Below, piece after piece: positions 37,357-45,424 of a stretch of 64,000 nt of DNA. A program made the translations under genes and the position numbers. Origin of the DNA: Eubacteriales bacterium (lineage in GTDB: Bacteria; Bacillota; Clostridia; Oscillospirales; CAG-382). The stretch lies in contig JAQVPJ010000003.1 of the NCBI GenBank assembly GCA_028702135.1, forward strand, positions 62,001 to 126,000, in the 5' to 3' direction. The notes below the pieces were generated by a model. The model did not search any database. It was not told the origin of the DNA and saw only the letters and a list, made by a program, of their open reading frames with translations. Positions within the stretch are counted from its first letter, which is position 1. The number at the start of each line of letters is the position of its first letter.

Positions 37357-38586
37357 ATGTATAATCGGATTTTTGATATATTGAATAAGCTGGGCACAGG
37401 TCAGTATGCAAGCCTTTTGACCTATATCGCGGTATTCCTGTTAATTCTGATAATATGTTTTATAACAATATGGTTGACAAGAGTAGCATTGATTAAGATT
37501 ATGATAAGAGTTTTTAAGCGGATTAATCCAGGCTGGAATACAATATTGCAAAAAAACGCTTTTTACCGCAGGTTATCATGGATCGTTGTTCCAATAATAT
37601 TTAATCTTTTTAACGGAAGCCTTCCGGATTATAACTTCGTATTGAAAAAATCCGCAGATATAATTTCCGCATTACTGTTTGTTTTTATAATCTCTTCATT
37701 CCTTAATGCCTTTGAAGAGATTTACAGGAGCTATGAAATTTCAAAAACAAGGCCAATCAAGGGCATAATTCAGGTAGTAAAGGTCATCCTATCGATAATT
37801 GGCGGTATTTTCCTTATATCTGTTTTTATAGGACAAAACCCGATCGTACTCATTGGGGGAATCGGTGCATTAACCGCAGTCATCAGCCTTATTTTCAAGG
37901 ATGCGATTCTGGGATTTGTTGCCGGAATACAGCTCACCTCAAACGATATGATACGGATAGGTGACTGGATAGAGATGCCGAGGTATTCCGCTGACGGAAC
38001 CGTTACGGATCTCTCGCTTACCACCGTGAAGGTCAGGAATTTTGATAACACTATCACAACCGTTCCCGCATATGCTCTTGTATCCGACTCTTTTATAAAC
38101 TGGCGCGGGATGGCGGAATCCGGAGGAAGACGGATAAAACGCTCTATCATGGTCGACGCTGCAACCGTCAGGCTCTGCGATGACGAAATGATAAGTAAAT
38201 TCAAAAGGATCGGACTAATCAGCGGTTATATGGAGTCAAAGCTTAACGAAATCGCCGAATACAATAAAAAACTGGATTTCGATACCAGCCTGCACATCAA
38301 CAGCAGGCATCTTACAAACCTCGGAACCTTCCGCGCCTATATTACCGAATACCTTAAGCACCACCCGGATATACGCAGTGATATGACGCTTATGGTAAGG
38401 CAGCTCGGTTATGAGGGCGAAGGTATACCGATTGAGTTGTATGCGTTTACGAATACGACAAAATGGAGCGAGTTTGAAATGATTCAGAGCAATATTTTTG
38501 ACCACCTTTATTCGGTAATATCCGAATTCGGACTCTCGGTTTATCAAAAGCCCTCGGGAAGCGATTTGCGTAAATCCGTAAAATGA
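37357..38586 (+). CDS. MscS-family mechanosensitive ion channel
   Basis: 409 aa from the ATG at 37357 (ACGGAG 7 nt upstream; the TTG at 37351 is too close). Four to five TM helices, then the pore-lining helix region GGIGALTAVISLIFKDAILGF and the beta domain with IRIGDWIEMP, GTVTDLSLTTVKVRN. The C-terminal region (about 250-409) is longer than in E. coli MscS and carries the IELYAF strand typical of YnaI/YbdG-like members. It protects from hypo-osmotic shock. Confidence 0.92.
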   Translation: MYNRIFDILNKLGTGQYASLLTYIAVFLLILIICFITIWLTRVALIKIMIRVFKRINPGWNTILQKNAFYRRLSWIVVPIIFNLFNGSLPDYNFVLKKSADIISALLFVFIISSFLNAFEEIYRSYEISKTRPIKGIIQVVKVILSIIGGIFLISVFIGQNPIVLIGGIGALTAVISLIFKDAILGFVAGIQLTSNDMIRIGDWIEMPRYSADGTVTDLSLTTVKVRNFDNTITTVPAYALVSDSFINWRGMAESGGRRIKRSIMVDAATVRLCDDEMISKFKRIGLISGYMESKLNEIAEYNKKLDFDTSLHINSRHLTNLGTFRAYITEYLKHHPDIRSDMTLMVRQLGYEGEGIPIELYAFTNTTKWSEFEMIQSNIFDHLYSVISEFGLSVYQKPSGSDLRKSVK

Positions 38587-38604
38587 GCATCACCTGCTTA
38601 TTGC

Positions 38605-38633
38605 TTGTAAAACATTGTGTTTTATGATATAAT
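38605..38633 (+). promoter_or_regulatory. Promoter of the MntR/DtxR-type regulator gene
   Basis: TTGTAA, 17-nt spacer, TATAAT. Confidence 0.6.
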
Positions 38634-38682
38634 ATGTATAATAAAAAATGCTTTAAAACAGTTTTTTCGGGAGATGATACAG

Positions 38683-39048
38683 ATGCAGCTTCAAGAATCG
38701 GGCGAGAATTATCTTGAAACTATCCTTATTCTAATGAGGAAAAAACCCGTAGTGCGTTCTATTGATATAGTCAACGAAACGGGGTATTCAAAGCCGAGCA
38801 TAAGCCGTGCCGTCGGGATTCTTAAGGATAATGATTATATCGAAGTCGATGAATCAGGATGCATTACGCTTACCGCCCTGGGTGAAAAGATTGCGAGCAG
38901 CATTTATGAGCGACATACCATACTGACGCAGTTTTTAATAACAATCGGGGTAAACGAAAGGACCGCTGCCGAGGATGCCTGCCGCATTGAGCATGTCATA
39001 AGCGAGGAGACCTTCGACAAAATAAAGGATTTTTCATCAAGTAAATAA
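38683..39048 (+). CDS. Metal-dependent transcriptional regulator, MntR/DtxR type
   Basis: 121 aa from the ATG at 38683 (CGGGAGATG upstream); the longer ORF-track start overlaps the promoter. Winged helix with SGENYLETILILM and YSKPSISRAVGIL, then the dimerization region with metal-ligand candidates in ERHTILTQFL and EDACRIEHVISEETFDKI. No SH3-like third domain, as in MntR. It would repress metal-uptake genes in response to Mn2+ or Fe2+. No metal transporter is adjacent. Confidence 0.88.
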   Translation: MQLQESGENYLETILILMRKKPVVRSIDIVNETGYSKPSISRAVGILKDNDYIEVDESGCITLTALGEKIASSIYERHTILTQFLITIGVNERTAAEDACRIEHVISEETFDKIKDFSSSK

Positions 39049-39077
39049 TTAAAAATTGTTGCAACAACAGCGCAAAA

Positions 39078-39121
39078 AAGAGGCTGTGTGACCAAAAAAT
39101 GGTTGCACGGCTTGTCTTTTT
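39078..39121 (+). terminator. Terminator of the MntR-like gene
   Basis: Imperfect AAGAGGCTGTGTGACC..GGTTGCACGGCTT stem followed by GTCTTTTTG. Confidence 0.5.
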
Positions 39122-39138
39122 GTTGATTCAGTATGATC

Positions 39139-39450
39139 TTAAGTATAATTTTTGCCTAAAAAAGTAAAAGATTTTTGTGGCAAATCATTTTCGATTTTTT
39201 CCGGAAGTTCCCCTTCCCATTCACCGGTATCTGTATACAACACAGTAAGTGGTTTGTAAGCATTTTTGTTGGTAATCTCCCCTCCGCTTTCATCGTTAGG
39301 TGTTGAGGTGCTGTTTTCTATAACACTCTCGTTTTGCTCAACGCTTTCATTCGGCAGGGTGTCTCTTGCACAAGAAGAAACAAGCAGGATAAGCGACCCC
39401 ATAATCGCCAAAAGCATGGTTTTATTTAATAAGACGCTAAGATGCTTCAT
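39139..39450 (-). CDS. Short lipoprotein, hypothetical
   Basis: 103 aa. Lipobox LLVSSCARD, an Asn/Ser/Glu-rich linker, and a short C-terminal sequence ending FTFLGKNYT that looks like the first strands of a domain, so the protein may be truncated. RBS AAAGGAA. It follows the 300-aa lipoprotein gene by 24 bp, one operon. Confidence 0.6.
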   Translation of the reverse strand: MKHLSVLLNKTMLLAIMGSLILLVSSCARDTLPNESVEQNESVIENSTSTPNDESGGEITNKNAYKPLTVLYTDTGEWEGELPEKIENDLPQKSFTFLGKNYT

Positions 39451-39474
39451 AGCTTTATTCCTTTCTATGAATTC

Positions 39475-40377
39475 TTAATAATCGCCATAACTATAAGAAA
39501 GCATCTCGGAAAATCCGTTTTTGGAAATGTCGAGAATTACATACTTAAATCCGTAATCATGTGTGCATTCCACAATTTCCAACTTCCCGTCACCGTTTAA
39601 ATCCATAATATTCAGTGCATAATAGTCCCTTACATAAATGCCCGCGGCAGGAGGGGTATATTGCCTGACAAACTCGCTTCCGTTATATATAACAGTCATC
39701 TTTGTTTCAGATGAATCAATATCGTCATTCAGCCAGTGCTCCCAGTGTATTTCGTCCGGCACGCCGTTTCCGTCAATATCTACGATTGCTTTATTCTCAT
39801 CGAATACAGGTTTGCGTGGAAAAACATTCCAATCACATGATATTCCGATTAGAATCTCGTCAGATAAGGTTATTTCTTTAGAAATCTCAGCAGATATCTT
39901 TGGTGTGGTATGTTGAAAGAACAATTCTACACTTTCGCAAACAGTCTTGCACTCATCGGCGTTTCTATTATGAAAAGTCAACAAATCATTACTCTTTATA
40001 AGCTCTGTTTTTACATCGGATATTTCACACGGTTCATAATCCAAGGCTTCTTTATTATTGTAGGTGTAATCATATATGGTTGTGAAACTACCGTTTTCTG
40101 AGCCACCTATGAGATCAATGTCAAATCCTTTCTCTTCCCCATTTTCCCATTTGCTATATACCATAATCGGATGGTTTTCATTTATTACCGCATCATCAAA
40201 ATTAATTTCACTTTCGGATATAAATGATTCACCTGACGATTCTACGGCCCCCGCTTCAACGCTATTTGAGATAATCGATGAAGAAGATGAAATTTCATCC
40301 GAGTTGCTTTCATCTGTCATATCGCAACCGGCGACAAAAATTAATAATACAGTTAATACAATAATGGCATTTCTCAT
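39475..40377 (-). CDS. Secreted lipoprotein with integrin/FG-GAP-like Asp loops
   Basis: 300 aa. Lipobox FVAGCDM, a Ser-rich linker (20-60), then a globular region with two calcium-loop-like motifs, DIDGNGVPDE and DLNGDGKLEI, as in FG-GAP/VCBS or EF-hand-like repeats. RBS AAAGGAGC. Transcribed from the promoter inside the 180-bp repeat upstream (40568-40748), with a long leader of about 240 nt. Function unknown. Confidence 0.65.
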   Translation of the reverse strand: MRNAIIVLTVLLIFVAGCDMTDESNSDEISSSSSIISNSVEAGAVESSGESFISESEINFDDAVINENHPIMVYSKWENGEEKGFDIDLIGGSENGSFTTIYDYTYNNKEALDYEPCEISDVKTELIKSNDLLTFHNRNADECKTVCESVELFFQHTTPKISAEISKEITLSDEILIGISCDWNVFPRKPVFDENKAIVDIDGNGVPDEIHWEHWLNDDIDSSETKMTVIYNGSEFVRQYTPPAAGIYVRDYYALNIMDLNGDGKLEIVECTHDYGFKYVILDISKNGFSEMLSYSYGDY

Positions 40378-40567
40378 CAGATTTTGCTCCTTTTATTAAT
40401 TGTTGTGACTCTGTCCGGCAGATATAATGTAAAAATATTATCTACATGGTATGTTTGAATTCTTGAATTTTTAGTGTTTACTTCTAAAATAACATTTGTT
40501 AGCCTGAATTCGTTTTTAAATCCGGATATTTAAATCACTTTTATTTATACATTGAACATTCTTGCAA

Positions 40568-40748
40568 GGGTTTCTGTGGTTGAAATTATCTTTTTTCATA
40601 CCTCAAATGAACATACTTTTACACGAATATTGTAAATTATTTTATATATATTGTCAAGCTGAATAATTCCTGTTTTTTTTGTAACATATTACATTTCGGG
40701 CATGAAAATACTGCTTATTCGGTTAAAAATAGGCAGTTTTTTGACATG
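40568..40748. repeat. 180-bp promoter-bearing repeat, copy A
   Basis: This segment is repeated with about 75-80% identity by eye at 51846-52026, in the same orientation. Shared parts: GGGTTTCTGTGGT, CAAATGAACATA, the TGTAA-CATA-TTACA dyad, GGGCATGAAAA, and the hairpin CTGCTTATT..AATAGGCAG followed by TTTTTTGACATG. Each copy contains a minus-strand consensus promoter and lies upstream of an unrelated minus-strand operon. No ORF is conserved, so it is a regulatory or miniature mobile repeat. Confidence 0.75.
40629..40657 (-). promoter_or_regulatory. Promoter inside repeat copy A
   Basis: Minus-strand TTGACA, 17-nt spacer, TACAAT; the dyad TGTAACATATTACA (about 40680-40693) lies upstream of the -35 box. 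Confidence 0.7.
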
Positions 40749-40882
40749 CGGGAAATAATGTACTTAATGAGAGTTTATGTGAGAGGTTTTTGAGACTCTA
40801 ATTGAAATGATCATTTAAAAGACTGCATTTGTTTGTATAAAAGCAGACCCGATAATCAACTTTTCATTAAGTAAAGATTCTA

Positions 40883-41425
40883 TTAAGAGCTTTCTTCTAT
40901 TGAATTGTTGAAAAAAGATATGGGATTGCTACAAAAAGGATGGCTTGGTTGAAAATCGCTTCCTTCAACCTTAATGTTAAGCGACCCAAGATCATAACAA
41001 TCAATAACAGTATTTACTAAAGATACTATCATCGTATGCTCTATTGTAGTACCTATCATTGCATCGTTAAGTTCTTTTGAAAGGTCAATCGTTGCAGTAT
41101 TTTCATCAATACTGAAAGAAATAACAGACGTCCCAGCCGGTAAAGTGCCAAGATCAATTAATTTAGCTATTAATCCATCAATCGTACCGTCGTATTCGTA
41201 TCTAAAGACACTTATTTGATTTTTTTCGAAATTTTCAATGTAAAAATTAGCTATCTTATTGTTTTCAGTAAAATTATCGGGTTCAGATATACCTGACTTA
41301 TCTGATGACAAATCTTCGAAAATCTTGGCTTCTTGCATACTATTTGTCTCGGCTTCGATCATACCGCATGAGCAGAGCGTGACCGTGAGGATCGTAACTA
41401 TAATTGCAATGACACTTTTTTTCAT
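40883..41425 (-). CDS. GerMN-domain lipoprotein
   Basis: 180 aa from the ATG at 41425; AAAGGA lies 9 nt upstream, while the ORF-track ATG at 41437 touches the RBS. Lipobox VTLCSCGM. The C-terminal half matches the GerMN/sporulation-germination fold: a GTSVISFSIDENTATIDLSK strand pair, then IEHTMIVSLVNTVIDC helix and SLNIKVEGS. GerMN domains occur in germination protein GerM and in wall-associated lipoproteins. Whether it acts in spores here is unknown. Confidence 0.75.
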   Translation of the reverse strand: MKKSVIAIIVTILTVTLCSCGMIEAETNSMQEAKIFEDLSSDKSGISEPDNFTENNKIANFYIENFEKNQISVFRYEYDGTIDGLIAKLIDLGTLPAGTSVISFSIDENTATIDLSKELNDAMIGTTIEHTMIVSLVNTVIDCYDLGSLNIKVEGSDFQPSHPFCSNPISFFNNSIEESS

Positions 41426-41598
41426 ACTTATAACCATTCCTTTCTTGTGATTAAAAATGCTTTATAACTATATTCAATATAGCAAAATAATATTTAATTG
41501 TAAAGTAAAAATATATTAACAATTCAATAAACGTTAAATTGCATATCAAGTTGCGAAAATCGCTGTAAAGATTAGAGTAATAAATTTCTGCATAGGGT

Positions 41599-41736
41599 TT
41601 ATGTGCCGGATGCGAATAAACCCTGTGCGGTACGCCTCCGATAAATGATGTCCAGTTTTTCAAGGTATTCTAAAAAGTCGGCAAGGATAAGGAAAATGCC
41701 GATACCCGTTAGTATGCCAATTGATGTTTGAATCAA
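41599..41736 (-). CDS. Candidate 45-aa single-TM small protein
   Basis: Too short for the ORF track; translated by hand. AAAGGAGTGATATT is ideally placed before a TTG at 41736. The product has a hydrophobic helix (IGILTGIGIFLILADFL) followed by a charged tail with LEKLDIIYRRRTAQG. This short hydrophobic-plus-basic layout resembles small holin-like or type I toxin proteins, but it is not a recognised family. The overlapping 70-aa ORF in the track (41451-41663) lacks an RBS and has an AT-biased tail, so this frame is preferred. Confidence 0.4.
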   Translation of the reverse strand: MIQTSIGILTGIGIFLILADFLEYLEKLDIIYRRRTAQGLFASGT

Positions 41737-41755
41737 AATATCACTCCTTTCAATG

Positions 41756-41788
41756 AAAAAACCGCCGGAGATTGATGTAATTCCGGCG
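41756..41788 (-). terminator. Terminator of the AraC-GGDEF gene
   Basis: Minus strand CGCCGGAA..TCTCCGGCGG followed by TTTTTTC. Confidence 0.85.
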
Positions 41789-41804
41789 ACTTTTCTACAA
41801 ATAC

Positions 41805-42602
41805 TTACTTCTTACTATCGGTTATTGCACGATGCATTTCGGTAAAAAATTCAGCGTATCTTAGTGATTCGGGTATTGTTGTTATGCCGCACCAGAGTGA
41901 AAGGGGATACTCTTTTCCTTCATGAAATATTGGGCTTCCATTTTTCGCAAGAACAGTATCGGCGATTTTCTTTGCTTCATTTTCGCTATACACGCCCGTA
42001 AGTAATGCAAACTCATCACCACCAATACGCATTGTGAGCATATCATCTGTTGCTACACTGTCAATCCGAGAAGCTTGTTCGAGTATTGCAGCGTCTCCCG
42101 CTTTGAGTGAAATGTTGTTGAACATTGTCAGATGCTGTATGTCAAAACACAAAACATAACTGCCCTTTTTTTCTTTCAAATAATCGTAAGCCTCGCTCAT
42201 ATCTACTCTTTTTCTTGCCATAAACAAATCATCTCCTTCTTTGAATTCATAATTGATCTTCGGAAAAATACCTGTAAAGGTCCATTTATTCTTAAACTCG
42301 GAAGGATTGACACCCCAGACAGTTTTGAAAGCTCTTGAAAAAACCTCAACAGAATTATATTGATATTTCATTGCAATATCCGTAATATTAAGCTCACCTT
42401 TGGCAATATCCTTTGCAGATTGCGTCATTCGACGTTTTGTAATATATTGCTTTATACTCATACCAAGTGCAAAGTGAAACAATTTTTCAAGCATAGAGAG
42501 TGATATATAACAATGCTTTGCAATGTCATTTCGTGTGATGTTCTCGTGCAAATTTTCCTCAATATAATTTATTGATTCGGTCAATATCATAAAATTTTTC
42601 AT
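41805..42602 (-). CDS. AraC-type DNA-binding domain fused to a GGDEF domain
   Basis: 265 aa. Residues about 5-105 form a two-helix-turn-helix AraC domain (TRNDIAKHCYISLSMLEKLF; ITDIAMKYQYNSVEVFSRAF). After a short linker, residues about 140-262 form a GGDEF-like domain with FDIQHLTMFNNISLKAGD and an intact RIGGDEFALL active-site motif. The AraC part is at the N-terminus, the reverse of most AraC regulators. It could make or sense c-di-GMP (or another dinucleotide) while binding DNA, though the GGDEF domain is short. RBS GGAAGGAAG. No EAL or PilZ gene is visible. Confidence 0.8.
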   Translation of the reverse strand: MKNFMILTESINYIEENLHENITRNDIAKHCYISLSMLEKLFHFALGMSIKQYITKRRMTQSAKDIAKGELNITDIAMKYQYNSVEVFSRAFKTVWGVNPSEFKNKWTFTGIFPKINYEFKEGDDLFMARKRVDMSEAYDYLKEKKGSYVLCFDIQHLTMFNNISLKAGDAAILEQASRIDSVATDDMLTMRIGGDEFALLTGVYSENEAKKIADTVLAKNGSPIFHEGKEYPLSLWCGITTIPESLRYAEFFTEMHRAITDSKK

Positions 42603-43110
42603 CTTATCTTCCTTCCAAACGAATCAAGAGAATTGTGTCGACCCAATTCCATCGTTTTCAATAACATTATAACAAAGAATAAGCTTGTTGGCTTGATGAT
42701 TTGAGCATAATTTACCTGTCGTATCTATCATATTCTTTTTAATGCAACAAAAAATTGATTATCATAGGAAATACCGTACACATTAAAGACTTCATTTTGC
42801 GAACAAATTTACTTTTTTGTGGATGAATATTATATAAATAATCCTTAATAAATAATATCATAATCACCAGTTATATTCAATCTATTTTGTATACCTTTTG
42901 CTTCTTTGAAATACATTGCAAAAGCGAGAGCGATGACAACAGTTATAATCAACGGGAAAATGAAAAAGAAATATAATTGATAAAATCAATCGTAATCAGC
43001 TCCTTTGCATTAATTTTTGGTATAAAAAAGCGAGCCGTTTTGACTCGCTTCGTGGGAAGATTTGTTTTGCTTTAATCAGTATGTGGATTGTTATATACAA
43101 TTATTAATCA
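42603..43110. other. Intergenic region upstream of the AraC-GGDEF gene
   Basis: AT-rich. On the minus strand, 42845 to about 42990 encodes a hydrophobic stretch (IFPLIITVVIALAFAMYF) followed by a charged tail, downstream of GGAG but without an in-frame start. It may be a broken small membrane protein. The right end holds copy 1 of an 80-bp terminator repeat. Confidence 0.35.
42982..43062 (-). repeat. 80-bp repeat with terminator, copy 1
   Basis: Shares AAAATCAATCG and TTTTTGGTATAAAA with the copy at 43907-43986, plus the complete hairpin AAGCGAG-CCGTTTTGA-CTCGCTT and CGTGGGAAG. On the minus strand the hairpin is followed by TTTTTTATACC, so it terminates the acetyltransferase gene. Confidence 0.75.
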
Positions 43111-43692
43111 TCATGTTATTATTTCTTCTCTCGCTATACACATTATTAAGCTATCTTTTAATTCACCGTTGCATAATTCTCTTTTTTCTATAACTTTTAT
43201 TGGTTTAAAACCACATTTCTTGTAACACTTAATGGCCCGTATATTCCATGTTTGTGGATCTATAAATACTTTGTTGGCATTTTTTTGTTTAAATAAAAAA
43301 TTTAGAATTAACTTGATTGTTTTAGTACCAAACCCACAATTCCTATTTGTTTCGTCAGCTATAAATAAATCGAGACCATAAATAGTTTTTGAGAAGTCAA
43401 GTGTTATCTCACCTTTAAGATCATAATCTTCGTCACTCTTTATCGGATAATATTGAATATAACCCACAGGTTTATCGCAAATTTCGATTATATACGCAAC
43501 AACAGATTCTACCCCTGTAATTCTCGGACGGTATTTCTTGATGATATTTTGTAAATCAAACACACTATTCAAGCCTTCATAATATTTTAATACCACTGGA
43601 TTCGAAAGCCAATCAAGCATTAAATTATAGTCGTTAATACAATCTTTCATTTCCCGAATTCCTATAGATGAATCTTTACAGATATAATTCAT
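43111..43692 (-). CDS. GNAT acetyltransferase related to aminoglycoside 6'-N-acetyltransferases
   Basis: 193 aa. GNAT fold with the acetyl-CoA loop NRNCGFGTKTIKLIL and the C-terminal motif NIRAIKCYKKCGF. Order and wording closely follow the AAC(6')-Ie type: MLDWLSNPVVLKYYEG, IYGLDLFIAD, NANKVFIDPQTWN, and ELCNGELKDSLIM near the end. This suggests an aminoglycoside-acetylating enzyme or a close relative with another amine substrate. Phenotype cannot be inferred from sequence alone. RBS CGAGGAA; AT-richer than the core genes, consistent with acquisition. Confidence 0.8.
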   Translation of the reverse strand: MNYICKDSSIGIREMKDCINDYNLMLDWLSNPVVLKYYEGLNSVFDLQNIIKKYRPRITGVESVVAYIIEICDKPVGYIQYYPIKSDEDYDLKGEITLDFSKTIYGLDLFIADETNRNCGFGTKTIKLILNFLFKQKNANKVFIDPQTWNIRAIKCYKKCGFKPIKVIEKRELCNGELKDSLIMCIAREEIIT

Positions 43693-44003
43693 AAAATTTT
43701 CCTCGCGTAAAATAAAAATTTGCTTTGTTGCGTATTACTTACACAACGTGTTATGCAAGTTTTTCTTAAATATTGTATTATATCAAATAAATGTGACATT
43801 TTCAACCATAATTCATTTTCAACCAATAATGATTTTCAAAAACATATTTAACTCATCCTGCGGTACGCCGAACTGCATGAATTTTTTAAAGTTATCACTC
43901 AATTGGGAAAATCAATCGAAGCAACTACTTTACTTATATTTTTTGGTATAAAAAGCGAGCCGTTTTGACTCGCTTCGTGGGAAGTTTTAAATTGTAATAT
44001 GGG
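43693..44003. other. Intergenic region between the acetyltransferase and AraC-GyrI genes
   Basis: Holds copy 2 of the terminator repeat. A short minus-strand fragment (about 43815-43905) reads SDNFKKFMQFGVPQDELNMF, which looks like the end of a lost regulator gene. Nothing else is recognisable. Confidence 0.35.
43907..43986 (-). repeat. 80-bp repeat with terminator, copy 2
   Basis: Second copy of the 42982-43062 repeat, with the same AAGCGAG/CTCGCTT hairpin and flanks. The two copies bracket the acetyltransferase gene in direct orientation, 925 bp apart, so recombination between them would excise the gene. Confidence 0.75.
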
Positions 44004-44918
44004 TTATTGTTCCTTTTCAAAGCTATTCAATTTTTTTATAGGACGCATGACTTGATATCCAAGTCCTTCCGGATAATGTCTTTGATAATCCTGACAAACA
44101 TCCTCGTTCCACTCGTACCCGATAACTGTAGGATCAAAATTCCAAGCAAGGTGCTCAACACGGCGCATTACTTCTCCGTTTTCAGATAGATAATCAAACG
44201 GTGGATGACAGAAAACAATGTAATAACTACCGGGAAATTCTCCGCGTAATTCAAAGCCCTCCGGGATATTTCCGGCATAATCAGTTTCAACTCCTAGACC
44301 GTAAAAATAACTCCTTTGTTTGTCTTTCCATGTCCATCCTGAAGTATGACCTGTGATAATTCTATGTGTGTCTTTGATACTGGATACAATTCCACAGAGC
44401 AAATCACAATCATGTCTGGGCCATATTTTCCCGTTTTTTGTTTCGGATTCTTTATAGACACCAAGATATTTGTGTTCGGGGATATACTCAAAACGATAGG
44501 ATGGTAATACTAAATTACTCATTGTTAAATCTCCTTCTTCAATATAATGTAAAGGAGTAATTACAATTTTTCTGAATGTCAAAGGGATGAGAACAGAATT
44601 CTTTCTGTATGCCGACGGTGCGCATCCGTAAGCATTTACGAAAGCTCTTGTGAAAGCTGACTGCGAGGAAAAACCATATTCCAGAGCAATATTGATTATT
44701 GGTATCTTTGTATCTCTGACTGCGAGTGCAGCCATACACAGACGACGTTTTGCCATATAATCCTTTATTGTCATACCTGAGACACGGTGGAACTGCTCTG
44801 AACAATAATACGGTGAATATCCGATTTGGTTAGATATTTCTGTTAAAGACGGATTATTAATCGCATTATCATCTATCCAGTCAATTAACCGTTGTACTGC
44901 ATATATCCATTCATACAT
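44004..44918 (-). CDS. AraC family regulator with GyrI-like effector-binding domain
   Basis: 304 aa. The N-terminal AraC double helix-turn-helix (about 8-105; LTEISNQIGYSPYYCSEQF; IINIALEYGFSSQSAFTRAF) is followed by a GyrI-like/SHV2 small-molecule-binding domain (about 135-295; YIPEHKYLGVY, FELRGEFPGSYYIVFCH). Such SoxS/Rob/TipA-like proteins sense hydrophobic drugs and activate efflux or detoxification genes. No transporter lies next to it. RBS AAAGGAGGAG. Confidence 0.88.
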   Translation of the reverse strand: MYEWIYAVQRLIDWIDDNAINNPSLTEISNQIGYSPYYCSEQFHRVSGMTIKDYMAKRRLCMAALAVRDTKIPIINIALEYGFSSQSAFTRAFVNAYGCAPSAYRKNSVLIPLTFRKIVITPLHYIEEGDLTMSNLVLPSYRFEYIPEHKYLGVYKESETKNGKIWPRHDCDLLCGIVSSIKDTHRIITGHTSGWTWKDKQRSYFYGLGVETDYAGNIPEGFELRGEFPGSYYIVFCHPPFDYLSENGEVMRRVEHLAWNFDPTVIGYEWNEDVCQDYQRHYPEGLGYQVMRPIKKLNSFEKEQ

Positions 44919-45424
44919 ATTGTACTCCTCCTTTCACATTGATAATAGCATAAAAAGATAGCAGATTTCTTTACATGAATTGGGGAGATTATATAAATTT
45001 GTTTTGAAGTATAAACTACATTACAGGTTATGCATTGAGCCATCACGGACTAATCCCAAAAGCGGTGTATACAATAACCTGTGCTTCTTTTGAAAAGAAA
45101 AAGAAAAAAGTACGATACACCGGATGGAACCTTCACTTACCGTGACGTCCCTTCAGCTGTGTTTGTACCGGTGAGCTGTATGCTCTCCCGGGTAATGAAC
45201 GTAGCATTACGCCAGGGCAAAGCTAAATTACAGTACCGTTGTAGCTAATTGTAATTATATCGGAGTTGCTGTCGGTGTATAAAAGGACAATAGTAATCCC
45301 TCCGGGTTCCGGAAAAATCAGAACTCGGAAGAATAAAAAAGTAAAATAAATAATTAAAAAGGTGCATCAGACCGATAAATGGTTTTATACAAAAGTTCTA
45401 CTAAGATAAAACTACTTCCGAAAT
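44919..45424. other. Intergenic region with a decayed gene
   Basis: Besides the AbiEi-like remnant, only AT-rich sequence without a convincing ORF or promoter is seen. Confidence 0.4.
45032..45248 (+). pseudogene. AbiEi-like type IV antitoxin remnant (frameshifted)
   Basis: Two overlapping plus-strand frames give consecutive parts of one protein: ALSHHGLIPKAVYTITCASF, then after a shift DTPDGTFTYRDVPSAVF. The HGLIPxxVYTxT plus TPxGTFxYRxxP order resembles AbiEi-family antitoxins of abortive-infection systems. No start, no complete domain and no AbiEii toxin remain, so it is a decayed defence-gene fragment. The family assignment is from memory and moderate. Confidence 0.4.

Larger units (their letters stand above)
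40378..40882. other. Intergenic region around repeat copy A
   Basis: Besides repeat A this holds an AT-rich leader (40378-40567) with no convincing ORF and a short stretch (40749-40882) between the repeat and the GerMN gene's stop. No further feature is evident. Confidence 0.4.

Noticed and set aside
41451-41663. 70-aa minus-strand ORF in the track
   Set aside because: No RBS, AT-driven tail; it overlaps a better-supported 45-aa ORF in another frame.
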